From NCBI GenBank assembly GCA_028768545.1, contig CP054838.1, forward strand, positions 2,349,501 to 2,413,500: a stretch of 64,000 nt of DNA, in the 5' to 3' direction. The translations under genes and the position numbers were made by a program. This DNA is from Desulfobacter sp. Its GTDB lineage: Bacteria > Desulfobacterota > Desulfobacteria > Desulfobacterales > Desulfobacteraceae. Position 1 is the first letter of the stretch, and every line of letters begins with the position of its first letter. This document shows positions 18,618 to 28,383 of the stretch, in pieces. Below the pieces are notes generated by a model. It was not told where the DNA came from. It was given only the letters and a program-made list of their open reading frames with translations, and did no database searches.

Positions 18618-19456
18618 TAATTGGCCTCAAGCACCAGTCTGAATCCCGTGGTTTTAAATTTTGAACCGGGATGGGCATAGGTCCGGTTGGCGCTCCTAAG
18701 ATAGTGGGAATGTTTATACCAGGACCCGCCCCGTCTCACCCTTGAATCTGAATCCATGGTTGAATAGGCAGATGGATTTGGGCCTGCAAGATAGTCTTGA
18801 TAGGAATCCGCACACCACTCCCATACATTGCCGTGCATATCATAAAATCCCCATGGATTTGGGGGAAAGCTTTTAACCGGTGCAGGTCCGTTGGCGCATA
18901 TTTTCATGGTTTCATAAAAGAGGATGCAGTCCTGGTCTTTTTTGGTATTGTTGGCATACATGGCCTTTGAACAATCAATATCATTTCCCCAGCTATAGGC
19001 TGTGTGTGCCCCTGCCCGGCAGGCATACTCCCATTCTTTTTCAGTGGGAAGCCTGTATCTGCCGTGGTTTTTTTTGTTTAATTGTTTAATATATTTGACG
19101 CAGTCATACCAGGAAATCCGGGTGACGGGCATATTTTCCTTGCCTCGCCGTCTGAACAGCCAGGGTTTTCCCATGACGGCCCGCCATTGTTTCAGGGTGA
19201 CCTCTGTTTGTTAGAGATAAAATCCCGAGGTGATGGTTACTGTATGCTGCTGCTCGTCCTTGTTCCTGAACGGTTCGTTAACCGGGCTGCCCATCTTGAA
19301 GCTGCCCGGATCCACCCGGATAAAGGTCATGCCCATTTCATTGGTGATTATTTGCTCTCCTGCCATGCACCAGGCGGGGAAAAGGCCGAGGCAGACCCAG
19401 AATACGGCTGCCAAAAGGCAAACTTTTTTTGGAGAAAGCCAGAATAAATATCTCAT
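18617..19456 (-). pseudogene. Secreted FGE/SUMF1-fold protein interrupted by TAA
   Basis: The frame starts at ATG 19456 with a signal peptide (VCLLAAVFWVCLGLFPAW). It then shows the FGE-sulfatase fold: EMGMTFIRVDPGSFKMGS, RLPTEKEWEYACRAG, WGFYDMHGNVWEWCAD and RRGGSWYKHSHYLRSANR. TAA at 19211-19213 interrupts it between GFYL and QTEVTLKQWRAVMG, a site where the fold continues unbroken in relatives. The downstream part (from ATG 19174) lacks the first domain strands. These secreted FGE-fold proteins are usually not true formylglycine generators. It overlaps the following MFS/HEAT gene by the TAATG junction. One base change (CAA or similar to TAA) explains the break. Confidence 0.78.
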
Positions 19457-19621
19457 ATGCAAAATAATATCCTTAAAATAGGGCTGAAAAATATCCTTAG
19501 GATGACTGTCTCAAGGTATTCTAAATTAATTTATCCTTGTTATCAAGGGGCAAGACCTATGCTGACAGGGCTCACGCATGTAAATATTGTAAAGTGCCTA
19601 TAGTTTTGATTGGTTCAAGTA

Positions 19622-20740
19622 TCATCCAAACATAACTTCCTCCAGATATTTGATATCCATAGCAGCATTCAACCTTTTGGTTTTTACACTCCCTTTAAAT
19701 GTCTTATTGTTCCGTAATAAATTTAATGCAATGTGCCGAATCGCTGCAAAATTCTCAGGAGAGTTCCCCTTTCTGACTCTGCTTTCGTCTTCACGGAACG
19801 CAATATCCAATACCCAATGCACTGAATTTTCAATTCCCCAATGCCTCCTGACAGCATTACCAAAAATATTGGGGTCGCTATCCAGGCTCGATATATAATA
19901 TCGCTTTTCATGACTGATCTGGCCGTCCATTTCCCGGGTGGATTCAATCATTCCAATACTTTTCAAACCTTTCCAACTTTTTTTATCTTCAAACCAATCA
20001 ATATCAGAGGTTATCACAGCCCTGCGCGTTTCGACTCGACCGTGCCCTCCGTCAACACTGGTCTGTTCATTAAACTGGTACCCCTGATTTTTCATTTCTT
20101 CCATTTTATTGAAAAAAAGTACCGCTTCATCATGCAAGGTTTTATGATTTTCTTTCAGGGCAAGGACATAGTCACACCCTTTGTTTATTATGGTTTCAGC
20201 GATTTTCTTTTGAGTGCCCATGGCATCAATGGTTATAATGCAGCCCGAGATATCTAAAAGTTTTAAAAGATTTGGAATGGCCGTAATTTCATTTGATTTT
20301 TCTTCGGTTTTTAATTGCCCTAAAACCACTTTATTAGACGAAGCCCACGAACTGATCATATGAATGGCTTTCTTATCATTGGAGGTATCGTGTGAACGCC
20401 TTAGAGTTTTGCCGTCGATTGCAATGACTTGACCTTTGGTCATCTTTGCAACCGACTGAACCCAGTGCATAAAACTGCTCTGAAATTCATTCGGGTTCAT
20501 CCTTTCAAAAATTCTGCCAAAGGTGTCATGGGAGGGTATCCCATGGGGAAGGCTTAGAAATTTTGACAACCACCTTTTTTTCTTTTTGCCAAAGTTTTCA
20601 ATTTGCTCATAAGTGTCTGCGCCAGCAACTACCGCACAAATTGCGATGATGACGACATCAATTAAATTATGAAGCTTATTGTGGTGTCTGGGGTCCTGAA
20701 TATTGTCAAAAAAAGTTTCAAGAGATTTTTTTTCGTTCAT
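19622..20740 (-). CDS. ISAs1-family transposase
   Basis: This is a 372-residue DDE transposase. Typical stretches are FFDNIQDPRHHNKLHNLIDV at the N-terminus, VIAIDGKTLRRSHD with the first catalytic Asp, ITIDAMGTQKKIA with the second, and RRHWGIENSVHWVLD with the Glu. ATG 20740 is chosen because AAGGAG lies seven bases before it. The gene is complete, but the element's right terminal repeat is split by another IS, so it may no longer move as a unit. Confidence 0.92.
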   Translation of the reverse strand: MNEKKSLETFFDNIQDPRHHNKLHNLIDVVIIAICAVVAGADTYEQIENFGKKKKRWLSKFLSLPHGIPSHDTFGRIFERMNPNEFQSSFMHWVQSVAKMTKGQVIAIDGKTLRRSHDTSNDKKAIHMISSWASSNKVVLGQLKTEEKSNEITAIPNLLKLLDISGCIITIDAMGTQKKIAETIINKGCDYVLALKENHKTLHDEAVLFFNKMEEMKNQGYQFNEQTSVDGGHGRVETRRAVITSDIDWFEDKKSWKGLKSIGMIESTREMDGQISHEKRYYISSLDSDPNIFGNAVRRHWGIENSVHWVLDIAFREDESRVRKGNSPENFAAIRHIALNLLRNNKTFKGSVKTKRLNAAMDIKYLEEVMFG

Positions 20741-21018
20741 TGGCAACTCCTTGTGTTTATTGCCATATATATCGTATCTGTGCAGCGATGTCTAGGAAAA
20801 TTTTGTTCGATGCTCATATACTATAACAAGCCAGGAGAGCCAGGCTGGGATAGGGTGAAGGGGGTGGAGTGGCGTAAATGAGCGGCCCGCCAGGACGGCA
20901 TAGGTCCGATCATTTCCGCTTCTTAAGCGGTCAGGACGACCGCTTAAGATTTAACGGAATCCCCCTCACCTATTCCAGCCGGGTAAGGACGAATCTTAAT
21001 AAAAGTTACATGCGATGA

Positions 21019-22541
21019 GGGCGCATTCCCATTTTCCCGGTTTTAAAAAGGCCTGTCTTTTAGAGCAAAAAGAATGATATCCTCTGTTACGCTGAAATGA
21101 ACATAAATGGATTGTGCTAATGAAGAAAGCTGAAGATTGTAATACTGTTGATGAAGTCCTTGCATGCCTCAAAGAACTGGAAGAAGATCCAAATCGCTTG
21201 GTTCGTAACGCTAACGAATTAGAACAGATGGAGCAGGAAATCCTTGAGTATACAAATCGGATAAGCGCCTTTTTTTTAAAAAAAAGATCCAGGCCTCAAT
21301 AGATTCCTCTGAACAGGTCGACCAAGAAAAAGAATTGATGTCCAATTGGCCGGGACGGATGAAAAGCGAAGGGCTTGAGACCGTTTGGATTCAGCTTTGT
21401 ACAGATAGTTCGGTTGATATTCATGTTCGATACTATCGAAGGTCCTGTGACCGCCGAAAAGGAAAAAGATATAAAGGTGCATACGCTGGCTTAATCCTTC
21501 TTGGAATCCATGATCGCTGCTCGCCTGCTTTGGCTTCTATGGTGAGTTCTTGGTCAGCCTTATTAAGTTCTTTTGAAGAAGTCCGTCAAGTGCTTTGTGA
21601 CCGTGGGATGACGTTGGGTATAAAGGTCATCCGTAAACTGACCTATCGGTACGCATAGCGGGCTCGAGCCGAACAACAAGCGGGCCGAATCCCATTAAAT
21701 GATAGAGATTTACTTGAAGGGCGGCGAGTCGTTATCAGCACTGATGGTGGCCGCACTCGGCTCAGAGAGAAGAAAAGGGGACCAAAAACCCAAAAGGATA
21801 GAACCCGATTTCGTGGGGCATGGCGAGAACCCAAGCTTTTGATCATTTATGTAGTGGACGCCCATGGAAAACAAGAAAAAAGCTTTTCACCATTTATTGA
21901 TGGCTGTTTCAATGGACCGGATGGTGTATTCCACTTGTTAAAGGGTTATTTGAACTCCCTTCATATTCAGAACTCAGACAAAATACTGTTTGTTGCAGAT
22001 GGGGCACATTGGATTTGGAATCGAATCCCCGGACTGCTAAAAGCATTGGGTTTGGCTCCTGAGCGTGTGTATGAACTTCTCGATTTCTACCATGCAGTTG
22101 AGCATCTGGGTACAGTAGCAGGCTTAAGGAAGACCTGGTCATCCAAGGAACGCAAACGCTGGGTATCGAAGCAGCGAGGTCTTCTGCTGAAGGGAAAGGC
22201 GATTGAGGTGGTACAGGCCGTCCAGAAGCTTTGTAGAGGCAGAAACAGTAAGGCTATCAAGACGGAACGGGATTATTTTGTGCGCAATGAACTGAGGCTT
22301 AATTTCTCAACTGTAAAAGCGTTGAACTTACCTATTGGCAGCGGTGCTATTGAAAGTTCGATTCGGAGAGTCGTGAATTTACGTCTTAAAGGTCCATGCA
22401 TCTTTTGGTATCGGGAGAATGCAGAAAAAATGATTATGCTGCGATCATTTTATAAAGCAGGGCGTTGGAACTGCCTGAAGCAGATGGCAAACATGCACAA
22501 TCCAGTGCCAGCGGTATAACCGGGAAAATGGGAATGCGCCC
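21019..22541 (+). mobile_element. ISKra4-family element nested in ISAs1 right end
   Basis: Perfect 24-bp terminal inverted repeats start GGGCGCATTCCCATTTTCCC at 21019-21042 and have their complement at 22518-22541. The 8-bp direct repeat TGCGATGA flanks it at 21011-21018 and 22542-22549. Length is 1523 bp. The clean termini and target duplication show it inserted after the ISAs1 element was in place. Confidence 0.92.
21114..22519 (+). pseudogene. ISKra4-family transposase with frameshift and amber codon
   Basis: Three segments together make one transposase. The N-terminal part (from 21114) runs to an eight-T/eight-A tract at about 21270-21285, where continuity requires a change of frame into KKIQASIDSSEQ. 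The frame then reads through the Cys- and Arg-rich RRSCDRRKGKRYKGAYAG region to TAG at 21656-21658 (after RKLTYRYA). It resumes with RARAEQQAGRIPLND, STDGGRTRLREKKRG and VADGAHWIWNRIP, and ends PIGSGAIESSIRRVVN. The homopolymer shift could be programmed slippage as in some IS families. The amber codon is most simply CAG to TAG. The element looks inactive unless both are bypassed. Confidence 0.82.
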
Positions 22542-22555
22542 TGCGATGACCCTGC

Positions 22556-23977
22556 CTATGCTGAGGCCTGGTTTATCCATTTAACCAAAAGCGCCCTGTC
22601 CTGTTCATCCATGGATGTGATGTTGAATTGGACAGAGTGGGCAGTCTCCCCCTGGATGGTTTTGGCGTAGATTTCTCCAAAACAATGGGCCTCAATGCAA
22701 AATTCAAGTGCCAGCTTTACATCAAAAAAAGAGGGAAGGGGCACCCGGGTTCGGGCATAAATTGTTTTTTCGTCCAGAAGATAGGTCTCACCCTTAATGG
22801 GAATTTCTGAATTTTTTTTGTCTTGGATGGTCCAGCAGGTAAAGGGAATCCTGATTTCCACCCGGCGGCTTTTGGCTGCCGGACGGACAAGTGTCTGGGA
22901 AAATCAGGGCTGTGAATGGCTGTCACCGAATAAAAGATCAAAGGTTTTTTAATGCCTTTCATCATCATATTTGCTGGCGGCAGGGCAGTCACCATCTCCT
23001 GGACCAGATCAAAGGTGGACTGACCGATCAAAATCTGTCCGCCGATACTGTTGGATTCAATGCGGGAGGCCCGATTGACCGTATCCCCGACAATCCCGTA
23101 TTTCATCCTCGCCTGGGATCCGATGTTTCCCAGGATCACCTGTCCGGTATTGATGCCGATGCCCATTTCCATGGGCAGTCTGCCTTGGTCTGAGGTCTCC
23201 TTGTTCAGGTCAAGGAGGCAGTTCTGCATTTCAATGGCGCAGGCAATGGCCCGTTCCGGATCATTTTTATGGGCGTTGGGCGCTCCAAATACGGCCAGAA
23301 TGGCATCTCCGATGATTTCATCAATAATACCGTCATACTTGAGAATAATATGGGACATTTTTCCCAGGTAGCGGTTGAGCAGCTGGACCATGACTTCAGG
23401 GTCCCGGGTTTCCGACATGCTGGTAAACCCCCGGAGATCGGACATCAGCACGGTGACCGTTTTTCGCCGACCCCCCGATCTGTGGACCCTTGGGCGAGGT
23501 TAGAATTTCATCCACCACCTTTTGGGAGAGGTATCTGCCAAAGGTCTCCTTGATAAATTTGACCAGGTTGAGGCGTTCCTCGGATACGTTTATAATTTCA
23601 TTGAGCATGGCAGTTCTTGAGGCGACAAGGGTTTTGATTTCATCCGGGGCCTTGTCCGGCAGGTCAACCCCGTTGACCTGGGTATAGTCTTTTTGAATTC
23701 GTTTGTTTGCCTCTGCCAAAGATTCCAAGGGGAGAATGATTTTATCCGTAAGAAATTGTTTCAGGGTCAGCATCATAAAGGCAATGATAATTCCCACAAG
23801 GATCAATATCCGGACGGCATACCAGAACAGGTCCTGGGGACCGGCATCCTGGGTAAACCACCGGTAAAAAAGGGAAAAGACCAGCAATACCCCTTCAATG
23901 ACAAGGATGCGCCAGAACACCCCCATGAGCAGTATTTTTCTGACCCCGTTGGTTTTTTGTTTTTTCATAATTTTCAT
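22556..23977 (-). pseudogene. Membrane class III adenylate/guanylate cyclase with PilZ-like tail, two frameshifts
   Basis: The N-terminal part (start 23977) has two membrane helices and a HAMP-like linker. The frame then breaks in a six-G run (plus-strand C6 at 23471-23476), since dropping one base restores PKGPQIGG into RRKTVTVLMSDLRGFTSM. The cyclase domain keeps both metal Asp sites (MSDLRGF, IIGDAILAVFGAP) and GIVGDTVNRASRIES. A second shift near 22890 is needed to join SVTAIHSPDF to TLVRPAAKSRRVEIRIPF, a PilZ-like C-terminal domain that ends QASA at TAG 22556. It lies upstream of the FGE-fold and CNB-domain genes, now separated from them by IS elements. Real decay and sequence error are both possible. 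Confidence 0.75.
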
Positions 23978-24178
23978 GTCTTTTTTTTACACCCCGAGGC
24001 AGGGGCAAGCCTGATCGTCCATCATTATTCTTACATACCCTAAAGGTAAGGAATTAAAACTTTAAGATAAAAGCATTTAAATTCAAACCCAATCGCCTGA
24101 TTCCTTTTTGATTTTGCGACCTTGGGATTATATCTTAAGCTATTGGGCCAAGGGTGACAAGGCTTGGATTCTGCCGGG

Positions 24179-25402
24179 TCATCCAAACCTGGGGCCTGGT
24201 TTGTTTTTTGCCTGGATCATTTGTTTTACAACTCGGATTTGGGCGGCAAGGGTTTTGTCTATGCAAAAATTATCTGCAATGGTTTGCTGGGCCTTGAGTT
24301 TGAGCGTTCCCATAAAAGAGGGATAGTCCAGGCAGGCGGTTATTTTTTGGGCGATTTTTTGGATATCGAAAACATCTGTTAATATGCCGTTGACCCCGTC
24401 CTTTATGATGTCTCTGACCTGGGCAGTGTCAGGGGCCACCACGATGCTGCCGCAGGACATGGCCTGCAAAAAGGAGTCAGATAAAATAAAGGGTCGGCTC
24501 AGATCCACATGAATTGAGGAGGCCCGGAGCAAATCACAATAGGTGTCAAAGGGCAGGAAATCAAGGAAATGAACCCGCTCTGGATCCGGAAAACGGGTGC
24601 GGGCCATTGTTTTTTTATAAAAATGGTTTTGGCCCGGCCCAGGACCGTATCCGGCCGGCTCGTCTTTTAGAATCACCACATGGGCGTCGGGGCGTTTTTC
24701 CAGGATCAGTGGAATGGATTTAATAAACCGGACAATTCCCTGGTCAGGGTCAAGCCCTTTGTTTGTATAAGTGATAATTTCTTTTGCACAGCCAAGATCC
24801 AGACGGGAAAGCATAAGGGACTTTTTGGGGGCAGGTTTTGAACAAAGGGGGGGTATCCCCGGATGGATGACTTGGAGCTTGTGTTGAAATATCTTTGGAA
24901 ATTGATTTTTATCCCATAGGGTGGGGCAGATCCCATGGTCGCAAAGATGAAGATCTGAAAGCAGGGGCAGGGTTTGTTCCCGGATTTTTATTCGGGTGGT
25001 TAATCTGGGTAGATGATTTTTCTCCCTGTTCGTTTCAAGGAGGTCTGGGCGGGGATATCGGTCAAAAAAAGCCAGAAACAAGGCCTTGGGAAAAACATCT
25101 TTTACAAAAAGGGTTGATCCCTGGCCTGCCGCCCCCAGGATCAGGTCAGGCTCAAAGCCTTGAACCTTTAAATCTTCCAGGGCCTCAGCCACGGCCCTGT
25201 CCATGGGGCTACGGCCCTGTATTTTTTTCTGCCTGAGCAGTTTTGCCTCTGGAATCATTATTTTATCTACACCTGAAATTTGCTGACCAGGCCCGGGCCC
25301 GGCCGTGATAAATTTTATCCGGTGTTCAGGCGCTTGGCCTAAAATTTGTGCCAGATGGTTGAATTGTCCAGGAAAATTAGGATGGATGAATATTAAGTTC
25401 AC
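24179..25402 (-). CDS. Glycosyltransferase family 4 protein
   Basis: This 407-residue protein has a GT-B layout: an N-terminal Rossmann half beginning LIFIHPNFPGQFNHLA and a C-terminal half with ITYTNKGLDPDQG, HVDLSRPFILSDSFLQAMSCG and a final SIVVAPDT. The FxLSxxFxxAMSCG stretch is the donor-binding motif of GT4 enzymes. Start is GTG 25402, immediately after the HlyD stop at 25403, so it is the fourth gene of the type I secretion operon. It may glycosylate the exported protein or a surface polymer. That role is inferred from position only. Confidence 0.82.
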   Translation of the reverse strand: MNLIFIHPNFPGQFNHLAQILGQAPEHRIKFITAGPGPGQQISGVDKIMIPEAKLLRQKKIQGRSPMDRAVAEALEDLKVQGFEPDLILGAAGQGSTLFVKDVFPKALFLAFFDRYPRPDLLETNREKNHLPRLTTRIKIREQTLPLLSDLHLCDHGICPTLWDKNQFPKIFQHKLQVIHPGIPPLCSKPAPKKSLMLSRLDLGCAKEIITYTNKGLDPDQGIVRFIKSIPLILEKRPDAHVVILKDEPAGYGPGPGQNHFYKKTMARTRFPDPERVHFLDFLPFDTYCDLLRASSIHVDLSRPFILSDSFLQAMSCGSIVVAPDTAQVRDIIKDGVNGILTDVFDIQKIAQKITACLDYPSFMGTLKLKAQQTIADNFCIDKTLAAQIRVVKQMIQAKNKPGPRFG

Positions 25403-26689
25403 CTAGCGCTCCTGAAGGGAAAAACTTAAGGTGTTGATAAAGGGATCCATGAGGTAGTCAAGGATGGTCCTTTTCCCAATATGGATATAGGCCATCACCA
25501 CCATGCCCGGGTAAAGTCGGTATTTTTGATCTCCTGCCTGAAAATAGCTTTGATCGGATTCAATGCGGACATTGTAAAAGGTTCGGGACTGGGCATCGGT
25601 AAAGGTATCCGGGCTGATCTGGGTGACCCGGCCTTCAAGTTTATTAAATTTTTTGGCATCTTTGTTGGGCAGTTGGAGAAATACCCTTTGTCCGGGTTTG
25701 ATATATCCGATATCAGATATGTCCAAATGGGCCTCGATCACCAGACGATCCATGGACGGGACAATATCCGCAAGGGTATCCCCGGGTTTGACCACTCCCC
25801 CCCGGGTCACCTTGTACAGCCTTTTGATCACCCCGTTGATGGGGGATCTGATGATGGTCCTTTCCAGGCTGTCCCTGAATTTTTTAATCCGGATGGAAAA
25901 CTCTTTGAGCTCCTGCTTGGCTGTTTTGAGTTTTTCTTCTGATTCTTCCCTGAACCGGTTCCGGGCTTCGTTGAGTTTTTCCCGGGTTTCAATTAGGGCG
26001 TGTTCCGCCTCTTTAAGGGCGGATTGGTCAGCCATGATTTTACCCTGGATTTCATTTGTTCTGCGCATGATTTCAATATGCTTGATCCGGGTGGTGAGAT
26101 TGTCAGCCAAAAGTTCAAGGCTTAAGGCCAGTTCCTCTTCCAATAGGGGCAGGCGTGCACGCTTGTTTTCCAGCTGGGCCTTTATGGTTTTGATCCGTTC
26201 TTGTTTCTGCCGGACCATGGTGGCAAGCTTGTTCACCGTGGACTGGTGGCTTTTTTTATTGGCGTTGAACAGGGACCTGGCTTCACGGACAAGTCCGGGA
26301 AGATCATTGATGATTTGACTGGGAAATTCAATCTCCGGCCTGGTTTCAACCTGGGCTGAGAGGCGGAAAACATCGACTTTTAATGCATTCACACGCATGG
26401 TCAGTTCTTCAAGGCTGGCCCCGGAGCGGAGTTGCTCAAGTTCGATCAGAGCCTGGCCCGTGGTCACCGGGTCTCCTTCTTTGATATTGATTCTGCGGAT
26501 GATACCGCCCTCAAAATGCTGGATCTGCTTGACCTGGGTGCTGGGGATCACAAGGCCCTGGGCCATGGATACCACATCCAGCCGGCCCTGATATGCCCAG
26601 AGGCCAAAAGAAAGACAGAGAACCACCAGGAGGGAAAAAAACAAGTGGGTGGTTCTGGTGATGTCAGGGGCTGAGTTGTCCATGATCAT
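25403..26689 (-). CDS. HlyD-family type I secretion membrane-fusion protein
   Basis: The 428-residue periplasmic adaptor has one N-terminal membrane helix (LFFSLLVVLCLSFGLWAY), a split biotinyl-lipoyl domain (QHFEGGIIRRINIKEGDPV and IRSPINGVIKRL), a long coiled-coil hairpin between them (about residues 80-290) and a beta-barrel followed by a C-terminal GMVVMAYIHIGKRT segment. This is the usual HlyD/LapC arrangement linking an inner-membrane ABC exporter to TolC. The start overlaps the stop of the ABC gene by four bases. Confidence 0.92.
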   Translation of the reverse strand: MIMDNSAPDITRTTHLFFSLLVVLCLSFGLWAYQGRLDVVSMAQGLVIPSTQVKQIQHFEGGIIRRINIKEGDPVTTGQALIELEQLRSGASLEELTMRVNALKVDVFRLSAQVETRPEIEFPSQIINDLPGLVREARSLFNANKKSHQSTVNKLATMVRQKQERIKTIKAQLENKRARLPLLEEELALSLELLADNLTTRIKHIEIMRRTNEIQGKIMADQSALKEAEHALIETREKLNEARNRFREESEEKLKTAKQELKEFSIRIKKFRDSLERTIIRSPINGVIKRLYKVTRGGVVKPGDTLADIVPSMDRLVIEAHLDISDIGYIKPGQRVFLQLPNKDAKKFNKLEGRVTQISPDTFTDAQSRTFYNVRIESDQSYFQAGDQKYRLYPGMVVMAYIHIGKRTILDYLMDPFINTLSFSLQER

Positions 26690-28356
26690 GGCCTTTGATC
26701 TGATCTGTAATTTTTGCGGATCAGGACGGGAACAGGTTTTTTATTGAGGTTGAGCACCATTTCACCCCCTTTTAAGATTTTGGGATCATTGGTCAGCACC
26801 ACAATGGTTTTTTTTGATTCAGCCAGATAATTCATTGTTTGGTATACGGCTTGAACCCCTTGTGCATCCAGTCCGTCTGTGGGCTCATCTAAAATCACAA
26901 GCTGCCCCTGGCCGGCCAGGGCCCTTGCAAGGGAGATGCGCTGGCGGATGCCCTGGGGCAGATCTCTGCCATTTTCCGCAATTTGTCTGTCCAGTCCCTG
27001 GGGGGTGCGGTCTAAAAAGGGTCTTAAATCCGCAAGCCGGATGATTTCATTAAACCGCTCATTGGACAAATCTGGATTTGAAAGAAGAATATTTTCCCTT
27101 AAGCTGCCCAGGATAAAGTCCGGTTCCTGGGGCATGTAAATCACCTGCCTGCGCCACCAGGACGGTGAAATTTGTGCCAGGTTGACCCCGTCAGCCAGAA
27201 TTTTTCCCCGCCTGGTGTTGAGCAGACAGGTCAACAGTTTTGCCAGGGTTGTCTTGCCGGTCCCATTGCTGCCGGTCACCCCGACAACAGAACCGGGTTC
27301 AAGCGTGAGGGTCAGGGACTCAAACAAAGGGGTGGTCGTATTGGGATAGGCAAATCCAAGATCCTGGCATTCAAGTTTTCCATGATATCGGCCCAGGGCT
27401 GTTCCGGCAGCGGGTTCAAGGGGGATGGTTGAAAATTTTGCCAGGGCCTGGAATGATTTTCGGGCACGGGCCAGGGCAAATGCGGCCTGGACCAGGCGTG
27501 TGGTATTTTGAAAGGCCCTTCCAAAAAGGATATTGGCACCGATCAAGGCCCCCACGGATAATTTGCCCTGGACCACCAGAATCGCTCCGCCGGCATAGAT
27601 GAACACCGAGGTTAAGGCGGATACGGTCAGGGTGAGGGTTGTTAAAAGGTCCCGGTAAGCGGATAGCCTGGCCTGGAGGTCAGAGATGGTTGCAAGCTGG
27701 TTTTCCCATTTGTTCCATAAAAAAGGGGCGGCACAAAAGGCCTTGACCGTTTCCAGTCCGTTGACCACTGAAAAGTTGAGTCCCTGGTGGGCTGAAACCG
27801 CTGAACCCAGAAGATTGCCTGTCCGGCCGGACCGGGCCAGGGTGATCCATGCCGAGCCTAAAGTAATGCTGATTCCCCCAAGGGCGATCCCGGCCAGCAC
27901 AGGGCTCAAAAGATAGAGCACCCCCACCAGCACCAGGGAAAAGGGAGCATCCAAAACAGCTGTCAGGGTCTGGGCATCATAGGCCTGACGAATGGTCTGG
28001 ACATGGGTGAGACTGTCATGGATGTCCTGTTTGGGAATCCCCAGAAGCGGTGCGGCCTGGGCCTGGCTGATCAGGGTGAGCATTTCTCTGGACAAAGAAT
28101 CGTTGGGACCCTGGTTCACTGCGGTTGCCATCCGCGTTCTCACCATCCTGAAGCCCAATTGGAGAAATACGGCAATGCACATTCCAAGGGTCAGGGTGAT
28201 CAGAGTCCCGTGGAATCCGTAGCTGACGTAGCGGTTCAGGATCTGGATCACATACAGGGGCATGGCCAGGCTGAGCAGGGTGGTCAGGCATGTGGCCACA
28301 AGTATTTCAACGGCCAGAACCGGTTGTTTGAAAAGTCGCCTGAAAAGTTCTTTCAT
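26686..28356 (-). CDS. Type I secretion ABC exporter (membrane plus ATPase)
   Basis: The 556-residue half-transporter has an N-terminal six-helix domain (about residues 10-290) and a C-terminal ATPase with Walker A GSNGTGKTT, signature LPQGIRQRISLARAL and Walker B VILDEPTDGLD. There is no N-terminal C39 peptidase or C39-like domain, so it belongs with the short PrtD/HasD-type exporters whose substrates carry C-terminal signals. Gln rather than Ser-Gly starts the signature helix (QGIRQR), a small deviation seen in this exporter group. It lies 27 bases after the TolC-like gene. Confidence 0.92.
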   Translation of the reverse strand: MKELFRRLFKQPVLAVEILVATCLTTLLSLAMPLYVIQILNRYVSYGFHGTLITLTLGMCIAVFLQLGFRMVRTRMATAVNQGPNDSLSREMLTLISQAQAAPLLGIPKQDIHDSLTHVQTIRQAYDAQTLTAVLDAPFSLVLVGVLYLLSPVLAGIALGGISITLGSAWITLARSGRTGNLLGSAVSAHQGLNFSVVNGLETVKAFCAAPFLWNKWENQLATISDLQARLSAYRDLLTTLTLTVSALTSVFIYAGGAILVVQGKLSVGALIGANILFGRAFQNTTRLVQAAFALARARKSFQALAKFSTIPLEPAAGTALGRYHGKLECQDLGFAYPNTTTPLFESLTLTLEPGSVVGVTGSNGTGKTTLAKLLTCLLNTRRGKILADGVNLAQISPSWWRRQVIYMPQEPDFILGSLRENILLSNPDLSNERFNEIIRLADLRPFLDRTPQGLDRQIAENGRDLPQGIRQRISLARALAGQGQLVILDEPTDGLDAQGVQAVYQTMNYLAESKKTIVVLTNDPKILKGGEMVLNLNKKPVPVLIRKNYRSDQRP

Positions 28357-28383
28357 GTCAAAGAATCGGCAATTGCCCTGGCC

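Larger units (their letters stand above)
19566..22554 (-). mobile_element. ISAs1-family element carrying a nested ISKra4 element
   Basis: The left end starts CAGGGCTCACGCATGTAA. The matching right end (TTACATGCGATGA...CCCTG) is split by the ISKra4 element at 21019-22541. Removing that element restores a terminus related to the left one. The direct repeat CCTATGCTGA flanks the whole unit at 19556-19565 and 22555-22564, a 10-bp target duplication that is usual for ISAs1. The original element was about 1458 bp. It landed in the last codons of the cyclase gene without changing its stop. Confidence 0.88.

Noticed and set aside
18617..19456. Formylglycine-generating enzyme serving the sulfatase at 4953-6515
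   Set aside because: It is secreted and broken, while the hydrolase is cytoplasmic and has Thr at the modification site.
21656..21658. UAG in the ISKra4 transposase as pyrrolysine
   Set aside because: Gln is the likely ancestral residue (CAG to TAG), and the same gene also carries a frameshift, so it looks inactive.
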